Below are positions 53,762 through 62,597 of a DNA stretch of 64,000 nt, piece by piece. The first letter of the stretch is position 1, and each line of letters begins with the position of its first letter. Made by a program: the position numbers and the translations under genes. The DNA is from Shinella sumterensis. GTDB lineage: Bacteria; Pseudomonadota; Alphaproteobacteria; Rhizobiales; Rhizobiaceae. Under the pieces are notes generated by a model that was not told the DNA's origin, ran no database searches, and worked only from the letters and a program-made list of their open reading frames with translations. Location of the stretch: contig NZ_MYFN02000004.1 in the NCBI RefSeq assembly GCF_004514425.2, positions 124,001 to 188,000 on the forward strand, given 5' to 3'.

Positions 53762-55135
53762 ATGTCGCAGACCAGTGCAGCAGCCGTTTCGAACCTCGGT
53801 GCCCTCGATGCCGCCCACCATCTTCATCCGTTCTCGGACATGAAGAAACTGAACGCGGCCGGCACCCGCATCATCGAACGCGGCGAGGGCTGCTACATCT
53901 TCGACAACCACGGCAAGCGCTATCTCGACGGCTTCGCGGGCCTGTGGTGCGTGAACATCGGTTACGGCCGCAGGGAAATCGCCGATGCCGTCGTGCGGCA
54001 GATGAACGAGCTGCCCTATTACAACACCTTCTTCGGCACCACGACGCCGCCGGCCGTTCTGCTTGCGCAGAAGATCGCCTCGCATGCCGGCCCCAACATC
54101 AATCGCGTCTTCTTCACCGGCTCGGGTTCGGAGGCCAACGACACCTGGTTCCGCATGGCCCGCGTCTACTGGGGCGCGATGGGCAAGCCGACCAAGAAGG
54201 CCATCATCGCCCGCAAGAACGGCTATCACGGCTCCACCGTCGCCGGCGCCTCGCTCGGCGGCATGAAGTGGATGCACGAGCAGGGCGACCTGCCGATCGC
54301 CGGCGTGCACCATATCGACCAGCCGTTCTGGTACGGTGAGGGCGGCGATCTCACCTCCGACGAATTCGGCCTGAAGATGGCCCGCCAGCTGGAAGAAAAG
54401 ATCGACGAGCTCGGCGAGGACAATGTTGCCGCCTTCGTCGCCGAACCGATCCAGGGCGCGGGCGGCGTCATCGTGCCGCCGGCCACCTACTGGCCGGAAA
54501 TCGCCCGCATCTGCAAGGCGCGCAACATCCTGCTCGTCACGGACGAAGTCATCTGTGGTTTCGGCCGCACCGGCCACTGGTTCGGCCACCAGCATTTCGG
54601 CGTCGAGCCGGATCTGGCGCCCATCGCCAAGGGCCTGTCCTCCGGCTACCTGCCGATCGGCGGCGTCATGGTCTCCGACCGCGTCGGCAATGTGCTGGTC
54701 GAGGAGGTCGGCGACTTCAACCACGGCTTCACCTATTCCGGCCACCCGGTCTGCGCCGCCGCGGCACTGGAAAACTTGCGCATCATCGAGGATGAGAAGC
54801 TGGTCGAGCGCGTGCACGACGATATCGGCCCCTACCTCGCCGCCGGCCTGAAGTCGCTGGAAGACCTGCCGATCGTCGGCGAAGTCCAGCAGGTCGGCCT
54901 GATGGCCGCCGTCCAGCTCGCCGAGGACAAGACGACGCGCAAGCGCTTCGAGGACAAGGAAAAGGCCGGGGTCACCGTGCGCAACCATTGCCTGGAAAAC
55001 GGCCTGGTGCTGCGCGCCACCGGCGACCGCATGCTCTTCTCCCCGCCGCTCGTCATCACCCATGCGGAAGTCGACCAGATGATCGACATCACCCGCAAGG
55101 GCCTGGAGCACGCCTGGACGGTGATGAAGGGCTGA
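53762..55135 (+). CDS. Class III aminotransferase (putrescine/polyamine:pyruvate type)
   Basis: 457 residues. PLP-binding Lys290 in IAKGLSSGYLPIGGVM; upstream VTDEVICGFGRTG carries the cofactor Asp; FTGSGSEANDT binds phosphate. The start LHPFSDMKKL and overall pattern match SpuC-like polyamine:pyruvate transaminases. AAGGA is nine bases before ATG 53762; ATG 53753 would leave almost no room. Divergent from the glutamylamine synthetase-like gene, together suggesting polyamine use as N source. Confidence 0.88.
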   Translation: MSQTSAAAVSNLGALDAAHHLHPFSDMKKLNAAGTRIIERGEGCYIFDNHGKRYLDGFAGLWCVNIGYGRREIADAVVRQMNELPYYNTFFGTTTPPAVLLAQKIASHAGPNINRVFFTGSGSEANDTWFRMARVYWGAMGKPTKKAIIARKNGYHGSTVAGASLGGMKWMHEQGDLPIAGVHHIDQPFWYGEGGDLTSDEFGLKMARQLEEKIDELGEDNVAAFVAEPIQGAGGVIVPPATYWPEIARICKARNILLVTDEVICGFGRTGHWFGHQHFGVEPDLAPIAKGLSSGYLPIGGVMVSDRVGNVLVEEVGDFNHGFTYSGHPVCAAAALENLRIIEDEKLVERVHDDIGPYLAAGLKSLEDLPIVGEVQQVGLMAAVQLAEDKTTRKRFEDKEKAGVTVRNHCLENGLVLRATGDRMLFSPPLVITHAEVDQMIDITRKGLEHAWTVMKG

Positions 55136-55137
55136 GG

Positions 55138-55881
55138 TCAGGCCTGAAGCGAAAGGATTTCCGCTTCCACGACACGGCTTTGCGGCGCATGGCCGGGGCA
55201 TTGGCTCCGGTCATCGGCGCTTCCCGGATGCACCATCATCAATGTGTCGGCGGCGCGTGCGCTCAGGAGCCTGGGCAACCATCGCGCGACGGCGTCCGGC
55301 CTGTCGAGCGGCAGGAAGCCGGAAAAATCGCTGTTCGTCTCCCAGCCCGCCCTGCGGAACGTCCTTGCCGCGAGATGTGCGAGGATCATGACCAGGACGG
55401 TCTTTGGCCCGCCTGCGCGCATGTTGAGCATGCGGCCGGCCCACGTCCGGGGCAGCGGCACACGCATCCACACGCGATCTTCCCGGGGCAGCGTTGCCGC
55501 AATCCGGTCGAGACCGGGAAAACAATGGCAGTGCTGATGGCCGTCATAATAGTCAGGCAGAAAGCCGAAGGTGGCGTGGAACGTCTCCGCTTGTCTGTGA
55601 AAGGCGCCTTGCGCCTGTTGCGGCAACCGGCCGGTGAGGCAGAGCCGCAGCAGATCGCCGACTGGCCGGTGAAAATGACGGCCTGAAAAGTCGTGCGTGA
55701 GGTTGAGATGCAGCCCGATGGCCGCGCCGCGCTCCCGCAGCTGGCGCAGCCGCTCGATATCCAGCGGATCGATGTCGCCGTCGACCATCACGGATGTGCC
55801 GTCGATCTTTCCTCGTTCGAGAAGGTCGAGGATCACTCTGTCATGGTCCCGGCCGAGGCCGAAGTCGTCTGCAATCAGCAT
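55138..55881 (-). CDS. ChbG/HpnK/NaxD-family carbohydrate deacetylase
   Basis: 247 residues. YdjC/ChbG fold: metal/catalytic Asp-Asp in MLIADDFGLGRDHD at the N-terminus, GLHLNLTHDFSG (His metal ligand), YYDGHQHCHCFPG with the second histidine set, and MMVHPGS at the end. Deacetylates N-acetylhexosamines. It is last in the GtrA-GT2-GT39 operon, so a lipid-linked GlcNAc/GalNAc substrate, as for NaxD of Francisella, is the best inference. ATG 55881 is chosen; GTG 55887 is possible. Confidence 0.85.
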   Translation of the reverse strand: MLIADDFGLGRDHDRVILDLLERGKIDGTSVMVDGDIDPLDIERLRQLRERGAAIGLHLNLTHDFSGRHFHRPVGDLLRLCLTGRLPQQAQGAFHRQAETFHATFGFLPDYYDGHQHCHCFPGLDRIAATLPREDRVWMRVPLPRTWAGRMLNMRAGGPKTVLVMILAHLAARTFRRAGWETNSDFSGFLPLDRPDAVARWLPRLLSARAADTLMMVHPGSADDRSQCPGHAPQSRVVEAEILSLQA

Positions 55882-55899
55882 GCGCACCTGCCCTGGCCG

Positions 55900-57402
55900 T
55901 CATCTCGGCCAGACATACACCACCGGCATCTGAAATGGCAGCTTGCGGGGAAAGCGAATGCCCGAGCGTGCGATCGTGAACGTGACCTCTTCCGATTGCA
56001 GTCCGTGAAGCGACGCCCAGGCCTTGGCTTCCCGTATGCAGTCCGACGCGTCGGAGCCCTCCACCTCACCGGGGCAGGCGATGATGCCGGCCTCGTTCCT
56101 CCAGTTCGCGCGCTCCGGATAGTAGGATGGCAGCGCATCGGGCGGCGTCGGCAGTGCTTCTATCGGCGTCGGCGAGAAGAATGCGATCATCGCAGCGAGA
56201 TTGCCGCTTGAGACCCAGGAAAGCGGCATGTCGTGGCGCGTGTTCCAATGGTCGACGGCCGCCACCGCCTGTTCCTGTTCCGGCCGGTAGTAGTTCACGT
56301 TGTCGCTGTAGGCGTCCATCGTTGCCGCGATGACGCTGCCAACGAGCATGATCGGCCAGATGAAGCGAAAGGCTGCGATGACCTTCGGCCCGTTTTTCTG
56401 CAGAAGCTGCGGGTCGGCATTGGCGATGCCATAGAGCATGAAGGCGAAACCGATCGGGATCGCCCAGGGCGTCGACAGTTCGACAAGGCCGACGACCGCG
56501 AAGAAAAGCGTCAGCAGCCATGGCCCGAGCGCCAGCACACCGAGAAGGGCATTATCCCGCGGCAATCGCGCCAGCTGCGCGCAACGGCTGAGGAAAGAGC
56601 CCTTGACGAGGAAAAGCCCGGCCAGAATGAACGGAATGGGCCAGTAGAAGAGAGGGGCCGTGATGAATTTCGCGATGTAGTAGAGATGCTTGCCGACCGG
56701 GTCGTCTCCCGCCTGTTCGCGGGCATAGGTGATGGCATCCTGATGGGCCATCAGCCAGAGAATGTGCGGCGTGGTCACGGCAAGATAGACGGCAATAGCC
56801 ACCCACGGGGTCGCTGTACGCCAGATCCGGCGCTGGTTCGAAAGGAACGTAAAGGCAAAAAGCGGCAGGATGAGAACGATGGAATAGTACTTGCTGAGCA
56901 TGGAAAGCCCGGCCAGCAGGCCAAACAGCGCCGCATGAAGCATGCGCCTTTCGCTTCGTTCCGATGTCGCCTTCACGAACGCCCAGGCCGTCCAGGGCCA
57001 GATCGAAAGGCATATCGCGTTCATGTTGAGCTTGTCGGCGAGCGTCAGGTACGGGAACGCCAGCGCTCCCAGAGCCAGCGCGACAAGCACCTGGAGGTCT
57101 CCCAGACGCAGCGCACGGCCGAGCGCGAGGATACCCAGCATGGCCACGGCGAGATTGACGGCCGACAGCAGATAGATCGAGGCCACGGTCTTGGGCGCCA
57201 CCAGAAACCAGATCTTGGCCATCCACGGCAGGAATTGCGGATGCTTGCTCGATCCCGCCAGCCAGTGCTGCGACCAGGCATAGACTTCGGCCATGTCGCC
57301 ATAGCGATCGAGATTGGGCTTGGCGACGAGGATCATGATCCACCAGACGAAGCAGTGAATCACGACGAAGAGGGCCGGCCTGGAGGAGAAGGTCTTGAAC
57401 AT
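55900..57402 (-). CDS. GT39/ArnT-like polyprenyl-phosphate sugar transferase
   Basis: 500 residues, around ten or more membrane helices. The first periplasmic loop with KPNLDRYGDMAEVYAWSQHW (acidic pair typical of PMT/ArnT enzymes) and a C-terminal periplasmic domain support glycosyltransferase family 39 / 83. It moves a sugar from a polyprenyl-phosphate carrier to a surface acceptor such as lipid A or polysaccharide. Starts one base after the GT2 stop. Confidence 0.85.
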   Translation of the reverse strand: MFKTFSSRPALFVVIHCFVWWIMILVAKPNLDRYGDMAEVYAWSQHWLAGSSKHPQFLPWMAKIWFLVAPKTVASIYLLSAVNLAVAMLGILALGRALRLGDLQVLVALALGALAFPYLTLADKLNMNAICLSIWPWTAWAFVKATSERSERRMLHAALFGLLAGLSMLSKYYSIVLILPLFAFTFLSNQRRIWRTATPWVAIAVYLAVTTPHILWLMAHQDAITYAREQAGDDPVGKHLYYIAKFITAPLFYWPIPFILAGLFLVKGSFLSRCAQLARLPRDNALLGVLALGPWLLTLFFAVVGLVELSTPWAIPIGFAFMLYGIANADPQLLQKNGPKVIAAFRFIWPIMLVGSVIAATMDAYSDNVNYYRPEQEQAVAAVDHWNTRHDMPLSWVSSGNLAAMIAFFSPTPIEALPTPPDALPSYYPERANWRNEAGIIACPGEVEGSDASDCIREAKAWASLHGLQSEEVTFTIARSGIRFPRKLPFQMPVVYVWPR

Positions 57403-58413
57403 TCAGGATGAGATTTCTGTCTGTGCGGACGCCGCCGCGTCCGTGGCCGGCGGTGATATCACGCGCTTCTCGGCCAGGATGTAGGGGGGCCGCCGCTTCG
57501 CTTCGAGGACGGTCTTGCCGATATATTCGCCGAGCAGCCCGAGGAAGATCATCTGCATGCCGCCGAAGAAGGCCATCAGCGCCAGAACGGAGGCGATGCC
57601 GATGCTGTTGGCGGTGAAGAACAGCCGCTCCACGACGATATAGACGCCATAGACCGCGCTGACGCAGGCAATGACGAGCCCGGCCAGCGCCATCAGGCGC
57701 AGGGGTGCTGTGGTAAAGCTCGTCATGGCGTCGAACGACATCGCCATGAGCCGCGCACCATTGAAGCTCGTGGTGCCGCGCTCGCGCGGCGGTGGCGTGA
57801 GCGGCAGGCCGCGCTGGGCAAAGCCGACCCATCCGTAAAGCCCCTTCATGAAGCGCTGGCTTTCCGGCAGCAGGCGCAGCGCGTTGGCATAGCGCCGGCT
57901 GATGAGCCGGAAGTCGCCGGCGTTCTCGGTGATCGAGAAGCGCGCGCCCCGGTTCATGACCCAATAGAAGATGTGCGAGAGCGTGGCCTTGAGGACGCCT
58001 TCCGAAGCCCGGCGATGCTCCTTGTAGGTGAAGACGCTATCGACGCCCTCGGTTTTCCAGACGCGCACGAGATCGACGAGAAGTTCGGGCGGATGCTGAA
58101 GATCGGCATCCATCATGATGATCGCGTCCGCATCGGTCGCTGAATCGATGCCGGCGGAGAGGGCGGCTTCCTTGCCGAAATTGCGTGAGAATTGCAGGAG
58201 CGTTACGCCTTGCCCGGCATAATCGAGCGCACCGAGCGCATCGAAGCTCCCATCGGAACTGCCGTCATCGATGAAGACATAGTGGATCGTGTCGATCCCG
58301 AACTCATGGCGAATGCGTTCGCAAACCATGTTCAGGCGGCTGACGAGATAGGAGAGGTTCTCCGCCTCGTTGAAAACAGGAACGACGATGGACAGGCTTT
58401 GGCCGGAGGTCAT
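57403..58413 (-). CDS. GT2 polyprenyl-phosphate sugar synthase (GtrB/FlmF2/DPM1-like)
   Basis: 336 residues. N-terminal GT-A domain: SIVVPVFNEAENL, YVFIDDGSSDGSFDAL, MMDADLQHP (metal-binding DXD), then two C-terminal membrane helices (about 235-300) as in GtrB/YkoT. It loads a sugar from a nucleotide donor onto undecaprenyl/dodecaprenyl phosphate on the cytoplasmic side. Overlaps gtrA by four bases. Confidence 0.92.
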   Translation of the reverse strand: MTSGQSLSIVVPVFNEAENLSYLVSRLNMVCERIRHEFGIDTIHYVFIDDGSSDGSFDALGALDYAGQGVTLLQFSRNFGKEAALSAGIDSATDADAIIMMDADLQHPPELLVDLVRVWKTEGVDSVFTYKEHRRASEGVLKATLSHIFYWVMNRGARFSITENAGDFRLISRRYANALRLLPESQRFMKGLYGWVGFAQRGLPLTPPPRERGTTSFNGARLMAMSFDAMTSFTTAPLRLMALAGLVIACVSAVYGVYIVVERLFFTANSIGIASVLALMAFFGGMQMIFLGLLGEYIGKTVLEAKRRPPYILAEKRVISPPATDAAASAQTEISS

Positions 58414-58817
58414 TGGCGTCCTTTCATGAAGACCAGCATCGACGAGGCTGCGAAGTTGGCGACGGAAACGACCACGATGGCCACTGCCACGGCGATGAAG
58501 ACGGGAAGCGCCGCGGCGATGAGCAGTTCAAGGATCACGACACGTAGCGCCAGGACGATCGCCGCGAGCATCATGAACTTGACGTAGCGCTTCAGCCAGC
58601 CCGCCCCGGATGTGCGGAAGGTGATCCTGTCGTGATAGAGGAAGACGACGGAGGCGCTGATCACCATGGAGAGGCTGAGCGCAAGGGAGGGCGGCATGTC
58701 CAGAAGACCATGCGCGCCGAGCGTCACCACATAGTCGATAATTGCGCCGACGACCGAGCCGCCACTGAAAACCAGAAAATTCCTGACGGTGGAGAAGGTT
58801 TTGTGAAAGTCGGGCAT
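58410..58817 (-). CDS. GtrA-family membrane protein (candidate lipid-sugar flippase)
   Basis: 135 residues, four helices: VRNFLVFSGGSVVGAIIDYVVTLGAH, LALSLSMVISASVVFLYHDRITFR (the typical FxxNRxxTF-like motif is here YHDRITF), then two more ending FMKGRQ. GtrA proteins are believed to flip polyprenyl-phosphate sugars. ATG 58817 gives the usual length; an extension to 58880 is unconserved-looking. First gene of the four-gene operon, 147 bases after amn. Confidence 0.88.
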   Translation of the reverse strand: MPDFHKTFSTVRNFLVFSGGSVVGAIIDYVVTLGAHGLLDMPPSLALSLSMVISASVVFLYHDRITFRTSGAGWLKRYVKFMMLAAIVLALRVVILELLIAAALPVFIAVAVAIVVVSVANFAASSMLVFMKGRQ

Positions 58818-58963
58818 GGGCGGTAAATCGGCTGTGCGAGAGCCCGCCGAAAGGCGTTTGGCGCGCGCTGCGGATGGCAAAGCGCGCCGGGACGAGAATA
58901 TCCCGACGCACTCAAGTTACCGGCTCAGTAGACCTTAAGGATCGGTCTGTCCACTGTCGTTTT

Positions 58964-60466
58964 TTACTGAAACGCCGTCTCGAAAAAGCTTCTCAGTTTG
59001 CGGGAATGCAGCTTTTCCGTCGGCATGCCGGCGAGTTTTTCCAGCGCGCGGATACCGATGCGCAGATGCTGGTTGACCTGGGTGCGATAGAAGGCCGTGG
59101 CCATGCCTGGCAGTTTCAGCTCTCCGTGCAGCGGTTTGTCGGAGACGCACAGAAGCGTGCCGTAAGGCACGCGGAAACGGAAGCCGTTGGCGGCGATGGT
59201 CGCCGATTCCATGTCGAGCGCGATGGCGCGGGACTGGGAGAGGCGTTTGACCGGCCCGCGCTGATCGCGCAGTTCCCAGTTCCGGTTGTCGATCGTCGCC
59301 ACGGTGCCGGTGCGCATGATGCGCTTGAGGTCGTAGCCCTCGAGGCCCGTGACCTCCTCCACGGCGCCTTCCAGCGCGACCTGGATTTCCGCCAGCGCCG
59401 GGATCGGCACCCAGACGGGCAGATCGTCGTCCAGCACGTGGTCCTCGCGCACATAGGCATGCGCCAGCACATAGTCGCCCAGCGTCTGGCTGTTGCGCAG
59501 GCCCGCGCAATGGCCGAGCATCAGCCAGGCATGCGGGCGCAGCACCGCGATATGGTCGGTGATCGTCTTGGCATTGGAGGGGCCGACGCCGATATTGACC
59601 ATGGTGATGCCGCCATGGCCCTTCTTCTTGATATGATAGGCCGGCATCTGCGGCAGGCGGCCGGGCGTGATGTCCGGGTCCGGCCTGTCGGAGCCCGCGT
59701 AGGTGATAATGTTGCCGGGCTCGACGAAGGCCGTATAGCCGTTGCCGCCTTCGGCCATCTGCTGGCGCGCCCATTCGCAGAATTCGTCGATATAGAACTG
59801 GTAGTTCGTGAACAGCACGAAGTTCTGGAAATGCGTGGCGCTGGTCGCCGTGTAATGGCTGAGGCGCGCAAGCGAATAGTCGATGCGCTGCGCGGTGAAG
59901 GGCGCGAGCGGCGAGGGCTCGCCGGGGCCGGGCTCATAGGCGCCGTTGGCGATCTCGTCGTCGGTGTTGGAAAGGTCGGGCGCGTCGAAGAGATCGCGCA
60001 GCGGCAGCTCGATGCCCTCGGCCACGTTCGCCTCCACATGCGCGCCTTCTCCGAACGCGAAATGCAGCGGGATCGGCGTCGTCGATTCCGAGACGATGAC
60101 CCGCACGCCGTGATTGCGCATCAGAAGCCCGAGCTGTTCGATCAGATAGTGACGGAAGAGCTTCGGGCGGGTGATGGTGGTCGTGTAGACGCCGGGCGAG
60201 GCGACGTAGCCATAGGAGAGGCGCGAATCCACATGGCCGAAGCTGGTGGTCTCGATGCTGACCTGCGGATAGCAGGCGCGAAAGCGCGTCTGCGGCGTGC
60301 CGATGTTGGCCAGCGAGGCAAAGGCGTCTGTCAGGAAGCTCGTATTGCGGTCGTAGAGCGCTTCGAGTGCATCCACGGCAGCCACCGGATCGTCGAAGGA
60401 CTTGGCCTCATAGGGCGCGGGTGTGGCGTAGGAAAGCGGCTTGGGCGAGAAGATTCGTTTGCTCAT
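58964..60466 (-). CDS. amn: AMP nucleosidase
   Basis: 500 residues. Splits AMP to adenine and ribose-5-phosphate. N-terminal regulatory domain followed by a PNP/UDP-phosphorylase-type catalytic domain with HGGITMVNIGVGPSNAKTITDH, MLGHCAGLRNSQTLGDYV and the C-terminal LDMESATIAANGFRFRVPYGTLLCVSDKP (MESA motif). ATG 60466 sits at the expected transcription start of the TTGCTT-N16-TATAGT promoter, so the mRNA may be leaderless. A PHO-box-like repeat lies just upstream. Confidence 0.95.
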   Translation of the reverse strand: MSKRIFSPKPLSYATPAPYEAKSFDDPVAAVDALEALYDRNTSFLTDAFASLANIGTPQTRFRACYPQVSIETTSFGHVDSRLSYGYVASPGVYTTTITRPKLFRHYLIEQLGLLMRNHGVRVIVSESTTPIPLHFAFGEGAHVEANVAEGIELPLRDLFDAPDLSNTDDEIANGAYEPGPGEPSPLAPFTAQRIDYSLARLSHYTATSATHFQNFVLFTNYQFYIDEFCEWARQQMAEGGNGYTAFVEPGNIITYAGSDRPDPDITPGRLPQMPAYHIKKKGHGGITMVNIGVGPSNAKTITDHIAVLRPHAWLMLGHCAGLRNSQTLGDYVLAHAYVREDHVLDDDLPVWVPIPALAEIQVALEGAVEEVTGLEGYDLKRIMRTGTVATIDNRNWELRDQRGPVKRLSQSRAIALDMESATIAANGFRFRVPYGTLLCVSDKPLHGELKLPGMATAFYRTQVNQHLRIGIRALEKLAGMPTEKLHSRKLRSFFETAFQ

Positions 60467-60488
60467 GAATCACTATAGGTGTTGTCTT

Positions 60489-60506
60489 TTGACAAGCAAA
60501 CGACAA
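60489..60506 (-). promoter_or_regulatory. PHO-box-like direct repeat upstream of amn
   Basis: On the minus strand TTGTCGT, four bases, TTGTCAA: two heptamers 11 bases apart, each matching five of seven positions of the PhoB consensus CTGTCAT. It overlaps the -35 region (TTGCTT) of the promoter whose -10 is TATAGT at 60472-60477. Confidence 0.5.
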
Positions 60507-60538
60507 CTTCGGCGCGCCCGCAAGCCTTATCGCAAGCC

Positions 60539-60859
60539 CTATCGCGGGGCCGCGAGAATGACGCCGGCGCCCACGAGCGCCAGTGTCGCGCCGGCAAGGT
60601 CGAAGCGATCCGGCCGCATGCCTTCGGCAAGCCACAGCCAGAGCAGCGAGGCCGCTATATAGACGCCGCCATAGGCCGCATAGGCCCGGCCCGCAAACGC
60701 GCTGTCGACCTGCGTCAGCAGCCAGCCGAACAGGGCGAGGGAAATCATGCCGGGAACGAGCCAGAGAATGGACTTGTCCAGCCGCCACCAGGCCCAGAAG
60801 GCAAAGCAGCCGGCGATTTCGGCAAGTGCGGCGGCGGAAAACAGAAGAAGGGATTTCAT
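60539..60859 (-). CDS. YnfA-family (UPF0060) small membrane protein
   Basis: 106 residues, four helices. [44 protein letters not shown] and the terminal [20 protein letters not shown] are the standard UPF0060/YnfA pattern. It is structurally related to small multidrug-resistance exporters; function otherwise unclear. Reads toward the amn promoter in the same direction as amn. Confidence 0.93.
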   Translation of the reverse strand: MKSLLLFSAAALAEIAGCFAFWAWWRLDKSILWLVPGMISLALFGWLLTQVDSAFAGRAYAAYGGVYIAASLLWLWLAEGMRPDRFDLAGATLALVGAGVILAAPR

Positions 60860-60937
60860 CCGGGCTCCGGTGAGACTTGGCAGTCTCCCCGTTTACCACG
60901 GATCAGCCGGCTGGAAAGCCGCCTGGAAAGAATGGCG

Positions 60938-61111
60938 TCAGCTCATCGACTGGCGCTGGAGCGTGACGAAGAGAACGAGGCCGGCGCCCTGCTTCTCGAT
61001 CCCGAGCCCGCCGGCATTGCTCCAGGCGAGACCGCCGACCGGCGCGATCATCATCGCCGAGAGGGCGAAGATGCGCAGAAGCGTCGCGGCGGTGTGGGTG
61101 AGGGCGGTCAT
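60938..61111 (-). CDS. Small hydrophobic hypothetical protein (57 aa)
   Basis: From ATG 61111; starts MTALTHTAATLLRIFALSAM and contains one membrane-spanning stretch (about residues 9-30), with a basic C-terminus. Weak ribosome site (GACGAAC). 23 bases after the next small gene, probably co-transcribed. No family recognised. Confidence 0.4.
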   Translation of the reverse strand: MTALTHTAATLLRIFALSAMMIAPVGGLAWSNAGGLGIEKQGAGLVLFVTLQRQSMS

Positions 61112-61134
61112 CGGGTTCGTCTTTCGGTTTGCTA

Positions 61135-61299
61135 TCAGATAGAGGCGCGGCACATCTGCGGTGCGGAGCACGCGACGAGCTTGCCGTTGGAATTGTGGGC
61201 GTTGCGGCGGTAGTCCGTCTCGACGGCGGCAGCGAGCATGATCGCGAAAATCGCCATCAGAAGCGTGATGATCGTGAGGCGGCGAGCGAGAATGTCCAT
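61135..61299 (-). CDS. Small single-helix membrane protein (54 aa)
   Basis: From ATG 61299: basic start MDILARRLTIITLLMAIFAI, one helix (about 8-27), then a short polar tail with two cysteines (VACSAPQMC). AGGGA lies eight bases upstream. The tail would be periplasmic with a possible disulfide. No family recognised. Confidence 0.5.
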   Translation of the reverse strand: MDILARRLTIITLLMAIFAIMLAAAVETDYRRNAHNSNGKLVACSAPQMCRASI

Positions 61300-61478
61300 T
61301 GTCTTGTCCCTGAAGCAGAATGTTGCTGTGGTGCCTTTGTCGCATTCCGGGACTGAACGCTCCCTGAGAGGCCGGTTCATCTCCCGTTCAGAAAAGGTGT
61401 GAATGCGCCTTGAAGGAGCCCCGGGCACCCTCTACGTCTGGCCCTCTACGTCCGGAACGACACCAAGGAGAGACCGAA

Positions 61479-62180
61479 ATGACCGCGCCGATCGAAGTCT
61501 ATTACTGGCCCACGCCGAATGGCTACAAAGTCACGATCATGCTGGAGGAGCTGGGTGTTCCCTATGACGTCAGCTATATCAATATCGGCAAGGGCGAGCA
61601 GTTCGCGCCTGATTTCCTGAAGATCGCGCCCAACAACCGCATGCCGGCGATCATCGATCCGGACGGACCCGGCGGCGCGCCGATTTCGATCTTCGAGTCC
61701 GGCGCGATCCTGCAATATCTCGGCCGCAAATACGGGCAGTTCTATCCGGCGGACGAGCGCAAACGCGTCGACGTCGACCAGTGGCTGTTCTGGCAGATGG
61801 GCGGGCTTGGACCGATGGCGGGACAGGCGCATCATTTCCGCGATTACGCACCTGAGAAGATCGCCTACGGCATCGACCGCTATACCAACGAGGTGAACCG
61901 TCTCTACGGCGTGATGAACCGGCGGCTTGCCGATCGCGACTATCTGGCCGGCGATTATTCCATCGCCGATATGGCATGCGTCGGCTGGGTGCGCTCCTAC
62001 GAAAAGCAGGGGCAGGATCTGAACGACTTTCCGCATCTCAAGCGGTGGTTCGAGACGGTGATGGCGCGGCCGGCCGTCGAGCGCGGCATCGCGGTCGGTC
62101 AGGAAGAGCGGGCCCGCCAGGCCAACCTTGCCGAGGACAAGGAAGCCCAGAAGATCCTGTTCGGCCAGCGCGCGCGATAA
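61479..62180 (+). CDS. Glutathione S-transferase (YfcG/Nu-class-like)
   Basis: 233 residues. Thioredoxin-like N-terminal domain (IEVYYWPTPNGYKVTIMLEELGVPYD) with the cis-Pro segment NNRMPAIIDPDG and the GSH-binding SIFESGAILQYLGRKYG, then an all-helical domain with DYSIADMACVGWV. The active site Thr/Asn-type arrangement (PTPNGYK) resembles YfcG disulfide-bond reductases. AAGGAG is nine bases before ATG 61479. Confidence 0.93.
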   Translation: MTAPIEVYYWPTPNGYKVTIMLEELGVPYDVSYINIGKGEQFAPDFLKIAPNNRMPAIIDPDGPGGAPISIFESGAILQYLGRKYGQFYPADERKRVDVDQWLFWQMGGLGPMAGQAHHFRDYAPEKIAYGIDRYTNEVNRLYGVMNRRLADRDYLAGDYSIADMACVGWVRSYEKQGQDLNDFPHLKRWFETVMARPAVERGIAVGQEERARQANLAEDKEAQKILFGQRAR

Positions 62181-62190
62181 TCGAGACGGC

Positions 62191-62226
62191 AAAGCCGGCG
62201 CTTGGCGCCGGCTTTTCGATTTTTTA
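62191..62226. terminator. Terminator between the convergent GST and DUF2147 genes
   Basis: AGCCGGCGC, loop TTG, GCGCCGGCT followed by TTTCGATTTTTT; 9-base perfect stem. It ends GST transcription and overlaps the last bases of the DUF2147 gene. Confidence 0.9.
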
Positions 62227-62562
62227 GAGCCGTGTCCAGGTCTGTGACTTGCACAGAACCGCCAGCACGCAGCCCTTCATGCGCAGCGAGCTGCCACTGA
62301 CCGTGCCGGAGCCGCTATAGGTCTTGTCCGTTTCCGGGTCGGTGATCGAGCCGCTGTAGTCGGTGCCGGCGCCCTTCATCTGGCCGATGCGCTTGCCGGC
62401 ATGTTTTCCCGTCTTCAAGGTAATGCAGAAGCCGCCGCCGCATTTGGCGATCGCCGCGGTCGCGCCGCTTGCCGTCTTCCAGTTGCCTTCGATCGGCTCG
62501 GCGGCATTGGCGACGACGGGCATGGCGACAAGGGCTGCAATGAGCAAGGTCCTCAGTTTCAT
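62224..62562 (-). CDS. DUF2147 periplasmic protein
   Basis: 112 residues. Signal peptide (about 1-20, ending VANA), then the DUF2147 pattern: PIEGNWKTASGATAAIAKCGGGFCITLKTG, with a Cys pair, and LRMKGCVLAVLCKSQTWTR at the end with a second pair. Small calycin-like secreted protein, function unknown. An ACGT-type dyad lies about 35 bases upstream of the start. Confidence 0.88.
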   Translation of the reverse strand: MKLRTLLIAALVAMPVVANAAEPIEGNWKTASGATAAIAKCGGGFCITLKTGKHAGKRIGQMKGAGTDYSGSITDPETDKTYSGSGTVSGSSLRMKGCVLAVLCKSQTWTRL

Positions 62563-62597
62563 TCTCTTCCTCCTCCAGAATGAGCGCGCAGAATATC

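Noticed and set aside
52408-54339. A 643-codon frame antisense to the glutamine-synthetase-like gene running into the aminotransferase
   Set aside because: It crosses two well-supported genes out of phase and shows no family features.
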